Below are positions 1-6,160 of a stretch of 23,587 nt of DNA, piece after piece. Numbering within the stretch: the first letter of the stretch is position 1; every line of letters begins with the position of its first letter. Source of the stretch: a virus; the IMG/VR virus record IMGVR_UViG_3300030450_003829, positions 1-23,587 of that record; one strand, written 5' to 3'. The notes beneath the pieces were generated by a model. It had not been told where the DNA came from. It worked only from the letters and a program-made list of their open reading frames with translations, and searched no databases. Position numbers and translations under genes: made by a program.

Positions 1-2
1 GG

Positions 3-131
3 TTTTCATTTAAAATAGCTTCTGAATTTGATAATCGTTTTAAAGGAGGAGGTTTTGGTGATGATGATACAGATCCAGAAATAATTGATTTAGCAAATAA
101 AAAAATTGCTGTAATAAAATATAATTTATAA
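3..131 (+). CDS. C-terminal end of an unknown protein (5' truncated)
   Basis: An open frame enters from the left edge of the window and ends at TAA 129-131, leaving 42 residues. The fragment reads as an ordinary charged C-terminus with a Gly-rich turn (RFKGGGFGDDD) followed by PEIIDLANKKIAVIKYNL. The stop lies 2 bases before the next ATG at 134, so the two genes are probably co-transcribed. No family can be named from so short a piece. The call rests on the continuous frame, the codon use matching the neighbours and the tight junction with the next gene. Confidence 0.6.
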   Translation, partial: FSFKIASEFDNRFKGGGFGDDDTDPEIIDLANKKIAVIKYNL

Positions 132-133
132 AA

Positions 134-1015
134 ATGGATAACTTTGATTTAAGAAAATTTTTTAAAAAACAATATTTAGCTGAAGGTCGGTTATTAAAAG
201 AAGATGTATCTCCAAGATTCATAAAAAAATATCTTACACTACCTCCACCTGATGAGGATTTTAAAAACAATGATGATTATTTGAAGTATTTTGATATTGA
301 AGATATAGAATCATACAGTGATAGAGATAAAGCTATACTTATATTTCTAGATGATCAACATGGAATTGAGTTAAGTGATGAATTAGCAAAAGGTATTAAA
401 GACAAATCAACGGCTGATATAATTAAATACTTTCAGGATGAAGATTATGAGTATATGTCCTATGGTGTGATGAAAAAACAATTAGGTGTTCCTGTAGTTA
501 CAACATTGACATGGGATGAAACAGGAGGACCTCGTGGATCGGAAGACGCTTTTTATTATAGTACTAATCATAAAAGGAAGTTAAATAAAGTATGGAGAAC
601 AAAATACCCAGAACTTGAAATTCCTAAGTGGAATGACCGTTATAAAAACTATGACACAAGAGAGAAGATAGCACAAGAATTAGATGATTATTATCGTGGT
701 CAAGCAAGAAAGCAAAAAGGAATAGATTTAGAGGTTCCTTATGAAGAATATGCTGCTATGTACGTTCAAGCCTTAAAAGATGAAGGAGCTATTATACCAG
801 ATAGATCAACAGATTTATCTAAATCTCGCTCATTAAAAGAAATAGAAAATTATTGGTTTATTGATGAAATTGATTTAGACGATCATTTAGAGAATATACA
901 TTACGAGTGGGAAAAATGGAAAGAAACAACTAGTCCTGACCCTAGAGATATTACAACAGCTAAAAGAGATGTAATACAATATATAGTAAATTATTTAAAA
1001 AGATCACTAAAATAA
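134..1015 (+). CDS. Unknown 293-residue protein with a capsid-targeting-like N-terminus
   Basis: I do not recognise this 293-residue, mostly charged and probably helical protein. It has no signal peptide or membrane segment. Its first about 23 residues form a basic amphipathic stretch, FDLRKFFKKQYLAEGRLLKE, containing L-A-E-G. That matches the L/I-x-E|A/G cleavage pattern of T4-type prohead proteases and resembles the N-terminal capsid-targeting peptides of T4 internal proteins. The middle is rich in Asp/Glu, Tyr and Trp (for example LTWDETGGPRGSEDAFYY, and a KYPELEIPKWNDRY stretch). It starts 2 bases after the previous stop and is followed by a strong terminator, so it ends a transcription unit. 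Being an internal head protein is inference only; an unrelated DNA-handling or host-takeover role is equally open. Confidence 0.85.
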   Translation: MDNFDLRKFFKKQYLAEGRLLKEDVSPRFIKKYLTLPPPDEDFKNNDDYLKYFDIEDIESYSDRDKAILIFLDDQHGIELSDELAKGIKDKSTADIIKYFQDEDYEYMSYGVMKKQLGVPVVTTLTWDETGGPRGSEDAFYYSTNHKRKLNKVWRTKYPELEIPKWNDRYKNYDTREKIAQELDDYYRGQARKQKGIDLEVPYEEYAAMYVQALKDEGAIIPDRSTDLSKSRSLKEIENYWFIDEIDLDDHLENIHYEWEKWKETTSPDPRDITTAKRDVIQYIVNYLKRSLK

Positions 1016-1074
1016 ACTTGCTAAACATATAGAGCAGATTCATAGCCTGTTCGATTAAAATAAATTAAGAGATC

Positions 1075-1105
1075 TGTGGCCTCCATTTGGAGGCCACATT
1101 TAAGT
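1075..1105 (+). terminator. Rho-independent terminator after the 293-residue gene
   Basis: A perfect 10-bp inverted repeat (TGTGGCCTCC, 1075-1084, with GGAGGCCACA, 1089-1098) encloses a 4-base ATTT loop and is followed by TTTAAGTTT. It lies 60 bases after the stop of the upstream gene and just before the start of the next transcription unit, as expected for a boundary terminator. The T-tract is interrupted, so it is weaker than the other two terminators in the window. Confidence 0.8.
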
Positions 1106-1117
1106 TTCGTATATTAA
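1086..1117 (+). promoter_or_regulatory. Bacteroidota-type promoter for the FAD dehydrogenase gene
   Basis: TTTG (1086-1089) is followed after 20 bases by TATATTAA (1110-1117) in the context TTTCGTATATTAAC. This resembles the Bacteroidota -33 TTTG / -7 TAnnTTTG promoter, with an imperfect -7 end. The ATG at 1137 is about 20 bases downstream. The same arrangement and spacing recur at 2432-2463. The -33 element lies in the loop side of the upstream terminator. Confidence 0.5.
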
Positions 1118-1136
1118 CGTGTTAAAATTATATTAA

Positions 1137-2444
1137 ATGAATGTAGTAATAATAGGAGCAGGAGTAGCAGGTGTAAATGCTGCTACCAAATTAGTTGATA
1201 ATGATTTTAAAGGTAAAATCACTATTATAGATATGGGTAAAAACCCATATGAAAGACCATATGAAGAGGTAATGACTGGTTATTTAGGAGCAGGTGGTTG
1301 GAGTGATGGTAAATTAACTTATTCTACTCAAATTGGTGGACAATTATCTAAGTATGTAGGTGAAGAAAAAGCTATGGAGCTTATGAAGCAAGTAGTAGAT
1401 AATTTTAGTAGATTTCACCCTCACCCAGAACAAATAGTTTTATCAAATCCAGAAGAAGAACCTGAATTTATTAAACCATACTTTGGTTTAAGATTATTTC
1501 CATGTTGGCACATTGGTACTGATTATTTACATGAAATTGGTAAAAGTTGGTATGATTATTTAGTTAGTAAAGGTGTTGAATTTATTTGGGAAACTAAAGT
1601 TACAGATATTGATTTTGAAAACCAAACATTAGATATGGTCCAACAGGATCCAATAAAAACAAGCAAGTTTTTAGAAGATGAAATATCATATGATAAACTT
1701 ATTTTTGGTGTAGGTAAATCAGGTATTGATTTTACTTCTGTAATGATGACAAAATATGATTTACCTACAGAAGAAAAACCAGCACAAGTAGGTGTTAGAT
1801 TTGAAGCACCACAAAAACACTTTCAAAAATTAATTGATGTTGCTTATGATTTTAAATTGTATAGAAAGATGGATAATGTTAGTTTAAGATCATTTTGTAC
1901 AAATAATAATGCTGCTTATGTAGCAGTTGAAGAAACATATGGTGACCACAGTTATAATGGTCACGCTAAAAAAGATGAGTCATTTAGAAATGATATGACT
2001 AATTTTGGTATATTAATGGAAATTAGAGGAATTGAAAAACCATTTAAATGGGCAAGAGAATTAGTAGGTAAAGTACAAGAAAATAGTACAGGTTTATTTT
2101 ATAGCCCTACCAGAGAACCCTCAACAACATCAGAAGGAGTAGATGTATCAGCTACTAAAATTAATGATTTAAATGTAGTTAAAGATGCATTTAAGGGGTA
2201 TTATAAATACATAGAAGATTTTATTAATGATATGAAAAAAGTATTTCCAACATTAAAAGATGATTGGGGTATTTATATACCTGAAGTTAAATATTTAGCA
2301 CCAGAACCATTAGTTAATTACAAGGATTTAAGTTTAACAAAATATCCAAATGTACACTTTGTAGGAGATGCCTTAAGTGCTAGAGGAATTTCAGTTTCAG
2401 GAGCCCATGGTACATTTGTTGCAGAAAAACTTTTGGATAAATAA
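1137..2444 (+). CDS. FAD-dependent dehydrogenase (COG2509-like NAD(P)/FAD oxidoreductase)
   Basis: This 435-residue cytoplasmic flavoenzyme starts with a Rossmann dinucleotide-binding fold: VVIIGAGVAGVNAA (GxGxxG at residues 7-12) and an acidic residue (Asp32) at the end of the second strand, as expected for FAD. A GAGGWSDGKL motif at 51-60, a GVGKSGIDF loop at 191-199 in the place of the usual ATG motif, and a C-terminal FAD-ribityl motif (VHFVGDALSARGISVSGAHG) are all typical of the uncharacterised 'FAD-dependent dehydrogenase' group COG2509. The substrate of that group is unknown. The gene is isolated by a terminator and its own promoter-like site, and is followed by a second promoter-like site, so it looks like an independently controlled auxiliary metabolic gene. 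Family assignment is good; the reaction is not known. Confidence 0.88.
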   Translation: MNVVIIGAGVAGVNAATKLVDNDFKGKITIIDMGKNPYERPYEEVMTGYLGAGGWSDGKLTYSTQIGGQLSKYVGEEKAMELMKQVVDNFSRFHPHPEQIVLSNPEEEPEFIKPYFGLRLFPCWHIGTDYLHEIGKSWYDYLVSKGVEFIWETKVTDIDFENQTLDMVQQDPIKTSKFLEDEISYDKLIFGVGKSGIDFTSVMMTKYDLPTEEKPAQVGVRFEAPQKHFQKLIDVAYDFKLYRKMDNVSLRSFCTNNNAAYVAVEETYGDHSYNGHAKKDESFRNDMTNFGILMEIRGIEKPFKWARELVGKVQENSTGLFYSPTREPSTTSEGVDVSATKINDLNVVKDAFKGYYKYIEDFINDMKKVFPTLKDDWGIYIPEVKYLAPEPLVNYKDLSLTKYPNVHFVGDALSARGISVSGAHGTFVAEKLLDK

Positions 2445-2463
2445 AATAGGATTCGTATATTTA
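2432..2463 (+). promoter_or_regulatory. Bacteroidota-type promoter before the 86-residue gene and ATPase
   Basis: TTTG (2432-2435), inside the end of the dehydrogenase gene, is followed after exactly 20 bases by TATATTTA (2456-2463) in the context ATTCGTATATTTACAA. This is one base from the TAnnTTTG -7 consensus. The ATG at 2478 is 14 bases further on. Spacing and the TTCGTATATT core are shared with the site at 1086-1117. Confidence 0.5.
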
Positions 2464-2477
2464 CAATAAACAATATT

Positions 2478-2738
2478 ATGAAAGATAAAACCCCATTTCC
2501 ACAAAGTAAAAAATTAAAAAAAGTAGACGGAACCATTGCCTATGTTTGGGATGGTAAACTCCATAATTGGGAAGGATTTGCTTTAATACCTGAAGGTATT
2601 GAAAAAAAAGGAGAATATCATTTATATGGTATTAAGATGTCTAAAGAAGAATGGACAGAAAAAAGGAGACAAAGAGAAGGACTACCTTATTATAAAAATC
2701 AATCAATGAAATCTAAACTATCAGATTATAGAAATTAA
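2478..2738 (+). CDS. Small unknown protein (86 residues)
   Basis: This is a soluble 86-residue basic protein with no signal peptide. The core reads DGTIAYVWDGKLHNWEGFALIPEG followed by KKGEYHLYGIKMSKEEW. It vaguely resembles small phage proteins with a 'GKLHxxxGPA... EYxLxGxxxSKEEW' pattern, whose function I do not know. The C-terminus is Lys/Arg-rich. It sits 3 bases before the ATPase gene and shares its promoter, so the two are likely co-expressed. The start follows the promoter-like site by 14 bases. The gene is supported by codon use and tight packing; no function is proposed. Confidence 0.75.
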   Translation: MKDKTPFPQSKKLKKVDGTIAYVWDGKLHNWEGFALIPEGIEKKGEYHLYGIKMSKEEWTEKRRQREGLPYYKNQSMKSKLSDYRN

Positions 2739-2741
2739 ATT

Positions 2742-3272
2742 ATGAAAATAGGTTTATGTGGTACAATGAGTGTAGGTAAAACTACATTGGTTAAAGCTTT
2801 AAAAAATACAAAACAATTTAAAAATTATAATTTTGCTACAGAACGTAGTAAATATTTAAATGATTTAGGCATTCCATTAAATACAGATTCTACTTTAAAA
2901 GGTCAAACTGTATTTTTAGCAGAACGATGTGCTGAATTAATGAATAATGATATTATCACAGATAGAACTATTATAGATGTTATGGCATTTACTATGAATG
3001 CTAAATCAATTGGACAATATGATAAAGAAATGTTTGAAAAATATGCTAAAGAATTTATTAGGGAATATGATTATATTTTTTATATTTCTCCTTATGGTAT
3101 TCCTATTGAAAATAATGGGGTAAGAGAAACGGATGAACATTATAGAGATATAATTGATTTTACAATTACTTCATTAATTAAAAGATATAGTCATATGGCT
3201 AATAAAATAGAAAAAATATCTGGGACTACAGATGAACGTATAGAACAAATATTAAAGTTTACAAATCTTTAA
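2742..3272 (+). CDS. NadR/AAA_28-like P-loop ATPase or kinase
   Basis: The 176-residue protein begins with a Walker A loop, GTMSVGKTT (residues 7-15). It continues with ATERSKYL (32-39), a Walker B-like strand ending in ITDRTIID (72-79, Asp74), and a FYISPYGIPIENNGVRETDEHYR segment (113-135). The overall order and length are those of AAA_28 / NadR-type nucleotide-binding domains, which include nicotinamide riboside kinase-like and nucleotide kinase-like proteins. The Asp-Arg after the Walker B strand is typical of such kinases. It follows the 86-residue gene by 3 bases and the FAD enzyme lies just upstream, so a role in nucleotide or cofactor metabolism is plausible but inferred. The substrate cannot be read from sequence. 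Confidence 0.8.
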   Translation: MKIGLCGTMSVGKTTLVKALKNTKQFKNYNFATERSKYLNDLGIPLNTDSTLKGQTVFLAERCAELMNNDIITDRTIIDVMAFTMNAKSIGQYDKEMFEKYAKEFIREYDYIFYISPYGIPIENNGVRETDEHYRDIIDFTITSLIKRYSHMANKIEKISGTTDERIEQILKFTNL

Positions 3273-3288
3273 CATATTTATAATAAAA
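3273..3288 (+). promoter_or_regulatory. Putative phage late promoter box
   Basis: CATATTTATAATAAAA overlaps the junction between the ATPase gene and the next gene, 26 bases (first A to ATG) before the start at 3300. The same box precedes five other genes at nearly the same distance. It resembles T4-type late promoters, which have TATAAATA as their only element. Confidence 0.6.
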
Positions 3289-3299
3289 CCCTTATTATA

Positions 3300-3887
3300 A
3301 TGAAAAAGTCTGATTTACAAGAATATATAAGAAATCAAATAATTAATGAATTATCTGAAGATCAAAAAACACAAGATGATATTAAAGATACAGAGGAGCT
3401 AATTGCTAAAACTAAAGAATTAGAAAAAGCAAAAGAAGATGCTGGGTTAGCCGAGGAGGTTGTTAATGAAGAAGATATCAAAAGAAGAAAAGAAGCTGAA
3501 AATGCAATCAGACAAACTTTAAAAGATGAAGGTGGAGCTGCTGGTTTAAAACCATTAGTTAAAGCTGTAAAAAAATTCGGATTTAATAAAGACGAATTGG
3601 TTTCATTACTTAAAAAGATAGTTAAAGTTGATAAACATAAACATGGGGATTATATATTAACTCCTATTAATGAAGACGAAGATGAACCATCTGATGCTGA
3701 TATTAAAAAAAATAAAAGTATGGCAAAATACGCTGAGGAATTAGCCCGAACAACATCAGATATGAGAACTTTAGCTAGAGATTATTCTAAAGCTGAAGGG
3801 CAAGAAAAAGAAAATTTATTAAAAAAATTAAAATCTAAAACTAAATTAAAAAAAGAATTAGAAGCTATTTTAGATATAAAAGCATAA
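3300..3887 (+). CDS. Unknown Lys/Glu-rich protein with a capsid-targeting-like N-terminus
   Basis: This 195-residue protein is very charged and predicted to be helical throughout, without signal or membrane segments. Its N-terminus, SDLQEYIRNQIINELSE, is an amphipathic helix ending in I-N-E, much like the targeting peptides of phage internal head proteins. Residues about 60-125 form a compact region (EAENAIRQTLKDEG, then LKPLVKAVKKFGFNKDELVSL). The C-terminal third is a Lys-rich helix. It is placed directly behind a late promoter box and its stop overlaps the next start (TAATG at 3885-3889), so it is co-expressed with the membrane pair and terminase. It may be a packaged or core protein; I know no family for it. 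Confidence 0.8.
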   Translation: MKKSDLQEYIRNQIINELSEDQKTQDDIKDTEELIAKTKELEKAKEDAGLAEEVVNEEDIKRRKEAENAIRQTLKDEGGAAGLKPLVKAVKKFGFNKDELVSLLKKIVKVDKHKHGDYILTPINEDEDEPSDADIKKNKSMAKYAEELARTTSDMRTLARDYSKAEGQEKENLLKKLKSKTKLKKELEAILDIKA

Positions 3888-4270
3888 TGGGATATAAAGA
3901 AAGGGTTATTTATATATTAAAAATTGTAGTTCTTATTTGTATTATAGTTTGGTTATTATACACAGATAGAGAAAGATATGTTGAAGAATACAATGCCAAA
4001 ATAGAGGCATTGGAACAAAAAGTCGATTCGTTACATGGTATAAATGACGAATTGACTTTTAAAATTGATACATTAAATAACCAAATTATTAAATTAGATA
4101 AGGAAATTGATGTACAAGATAATCGAATAAGAACATTAAAATGGAAAGTAAATGAAAAAGTTATTGCTGTCGATACTTTTAGTAACACTGAGCTTTACAA
4201 GTTTTTCACAGAACGATACAGACAGTACTTCGATTCAATTAGAAGTACCAGTAGCGAAATTAGTAATTAA
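3887..4270 (+). CDS. Membrane-anchored coiled-coil protein, candidate inner-membrane spanin
   Basis: The 127-residue product has a short basic N-terminus (MGYKERVIY), one transmembrane helix at about residues 10-25 (LKIVVLICIIVWLLY), then a long heptad-type coiled coil at about 32-95 and a short C-terminal domain. This is the layout of an i-spanin (Rz-like): N-in, coiled coil in the periplasm. The start overlaps the upstream stop (TAATG). Its last 119 bases overlap, in the +1 frame, the next gene, which is secreted and also coiled-coil; out-of-frame overlap is a hallmark of Rz/Rz1 pairs. No sequence match to a known spanin is claimed. The alternative is a membrane-bound accessory protein of unrelated function. 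Confidence 0.75.
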   Translation: MGYKERVIYILKIVVLICIIVWLLYTDRERYVEEYNAKIEALEQKVDSLHGINDELTFKIDTLNNQIIKLDKEIDVQDNRIRTLKWKVNEKVIAVDTFSNTELYKFFTERYRQYFDSIRSTSSEISN

Positions 4271-4556
4271 AGATCTAATTAGTGGAGATGGAGCTAAAGA
4301 AGAATTAATTATTAATTCTGAAAAAGTAAATTTACTAAATCAAAAATTAGTATTAAAGGATAGTGTTATTGCTAATTTAAATAGTAAAATATTTAATTTT
4401 AATTCTATGTTAGATACTAAATCTAATCAATTAACATTATCTCAAGAATTATCTAAAAAATTAGAAACTGATCTTAAAAAACAACAACTAAAAACTAAAT
4501 TGATGGGTGGAGCTGGTATCGTAGCAGTAGCAGTAACTATTTTCCTTCTTAAATAA
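4152..4556 (+). CDS. Secreted coiled-coil protein with C-terminal membrane helix, candidate spanin partner
   Basis: The 134-residue product starts with a clear signal peptide, MKKLLLSILLVTLSFTSFSQ, with a likely cleavage after S17-F18-S19. A periplasmic region follows, with a coiled coil at about 50-115 and a C-terminal hydrophobic helix (GGAGIVAVAVTIFLLK, about 118-134). It starts inside the preceding gene in the +1 frame. In the overlap its codons (TTG CTG TCG) are unlike the A/T-ending codons used elsewhere, as expected for a double-coding stretch. A canonical o-spanin would carry a lipobox cysteine; none is present, so this would be a non-standard partner, or closer to a unimolecular spanin with a C-terminal anchor. 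The stop is 1 base before the terminase ATG. Confidence 0.75.
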   Translation: MKKLLLSILLVTLSFTSFSQNDTDSTSIQLEVPVAKLVIKDLISGDGAKEELIINSEKVNLLNQKLVLKDSVIANLNSKIFNFNSMLDTKSNQLTLSQELSKKLETDLKKQQLKTKLMGGAGIVAVAVTIFLLK

Positions 4557-4557
4557 T

Positions 4558-6132
4558 ATGGGTGAAGATATAAAAAAAGTAATAAGACAAGAATATCTTA
4601 AATGTGCCACAGATCCTGTACATTTTATGAGAAAGTATTGTTATATACAACATCCCCAAAGAGGTAGAATACAATTTAATTTATTTCCATTCCAGGAAAG
4701 AGTATTAAAACTATTTAGGGATAATCCTTATTCAATTGTTTTAAAATCTAGACAATTAGGCTTATCTACCTTATCAGCTGGTTATTCTTTATGGTTAATG
4801 ACTTTTTCTAAAGACAAAAATATACTTTGTATAGCTACAAAGCAAGAAACAGCTAAAAATATGGTTACAAAGGTAAAATTTATGTACGAAAATTTACCAT
4901 CATGGCTCAAAGTAGACGCAGCAGAAAATAATAAATTAAATCTTCGATTAGTAAATGGATCCCAAATTAAAGCAACTTCTGCAAGTAGTGATGCAGGTAG
5001 ATCAGAAGCAGTATCATTGTTATTAATTGATGAGGCGGCATTTATTGATAATATTGGAGAAATTTGGGCATCAGCTCAACAAACATTAGCAACTGGTGGT
5101 GGTTGTATTGCTTTAAGTACTCCTTATGGTACTGGTAATTGGTTTCATCAAACATGGACTAGAGCAGAAGCAGCTGAAAATGATTTTTTACCTATTAAAT
5201 TACCTTGGTTTGTCCACCCAGAAAGAGATGACGCTTGGAGAAAAAGACAAGATGAATTATTAGGTGATCCTAGAATGGCGGCTCAGGAATGTGATTGTGA
5301 TTTTTCAACATCTGGTGACATTGTATTTTATCCTGAGTATATTGAATACTATGAAAAAACTTATTTAAAGGATCCATTGGAAAGAAGAGGTGCAGATCAA
5401 AATTTATGGGTTTGGGAATCCCCTGACTATACAAGAAACTATATGGTAGTAGCTGATGTAGCTAGAGGAGATGGTAAAGATTATTCTGCTTGTCATGTAA
5501 TTGATATAGAAAATAATGTACAAGTTGCTGAATATAAAGGACAAATTGGTACAAAAGAATATGGGCATTTATTAGTTGGTTTAGCAACCGAATATAATGA
5601 AGCATTACTAGTAGTTGAAAATGCTAATATAGGATGGGCAACTATTCAAGTTTGTATTGATAGAGCTTATACTAATTTATATTATTCAAATAAAACAGAA
5701 AGCCCAAATGCTAATTCATATTTTGAAAAATATATGGATACAAGTAAAATGGTTCCTGGGTTTACTATGTCATCAAGAACTAGACCTATGGTAATAGGAA
5801 AATTTCAAGAATATTTAAGTGATAAAGGCGTAACATTTCAATCTAAAAGATTATTAGAAGAAATGAGAACCTTTATATGGAAAAATGGAAGACCAGAAGC
5901 ACAAGGAGGATATAATGATGATTTAGTAATGGCTTTTGGTATTGCTATGTATGTAAGAGATACAGCATTAAAATTCAGACAAAGAGGTATTGATATAACA
6001 AAAAATGCTTTAAGTAATATGTCTGTAAATAGAACTCCTTATCAAGGAGGTTATGGAGGAACAGCAAATGTTAAAAATCCATACGAACAAAAATATGGAA
6101 ATGATAAAGAAGACATTAGATGGCTCTTTTAA
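4558..6132 (+). CDS. terL: Terminase large subunit (gp17-like)
   Basis: This ATP-driven motor and nuclease packages DNA through the portal and cuts the concatemer. Of 524 residues, the N-terminal ATPase has a deviant Walker A, VLKSRQLGLST (61-71), with its lysine (Lys63) before the loop rather than in the GK[ST] position. Walker B is LLLIDEAAF (154-162) with Glu159, and the coupling motif is STPYGTGNW (187-195). The C-terminal RNase H-like nuclease shows Asp300 in VADVARGDGKDYS, Glu354 in LVVENANIGW and Asp454/455 in GYNDDLVMAFG. T4 gp17 is somewhat longer (610). The ATG follows the upstream stop by one base. No small-terminase gene is seen next to it. Identification is firm. Confidence 0.97.
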   Translation: MGEDIKKVIRQEYLKCATDPVHFMRKYCYIQHPQRGRIQFNLFPFQERVLKLFRDNPYSIVLKSRQLGLSTLSAGYSLWLMTFSKDKNILCIATKQETAKNMVTKVKFMYENLPSWLKVDAAENNKLNLRLVNGSQIKATSASSDAGRSEAVSLLLIDEAAFIDNIGEIWASAQQTLATGGGCIALSTPYGTGNWFHQTWTRAEAAENDFLPIKLPWFVHPERDDAWRKRQDELLGDPRMAAQECDCDFSTSGDIVFYPEYIEYYEKTYLKDPLERRGADQNLWVWESPDYTRNYMVVADVARGDGKDYSACHVIDIENNVQVAEYKGQIGTKEYGHLLVGLATEYNEALLVVENANIGWATIQVCIDRAYTNLYYSNKTESPNANSYFEKYMDTSKMVPGFTMSSRTRPMVIGKFQEYLSDKGVTFQSKRLLEEMRTFIWKNGRPEAQGGYNDDLVMAFGIAMYVRDTALKFRQRGIDITKNALSNMSVNRTPYQGGYGGTANVKNPYEQKYGNDKEDIRWLF

Positions 6133-6134
6133 AT

Positions 6135-6150
6135 CATATTTATAATAATA
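6135..6150 (+). promoter_or_regulatory. Putative phage late promoter box (portal)
   Basis: CATATTTATAATAATA lies in the 28-base gap between terminase and portal, with 25 bases from the first A of ATATTT to the portal ATG. It is a member of the six-copy box family described in the findings. Confidence 0.6.
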
Positions 6151-6160
6151 ACAACTAATT

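Noticed and set aside
42-66. AAAGGAGGAGG followed by ATG at 61, looking like a ribosome binding site
   Set aside because: It lies in the truncated upstream frame, where it encodes a Gly-rich stretch. The ATG it would serve opens only a 7-codon frame.
4152-4270. Overlap of two coding frames read as a frameshift or sequencing error
   Set aside because: The downstream frame opens with a complete signal peptide at its own ATG, while the upstream frame ends after a complete coiled coil, so two separate proteins are the better reading.
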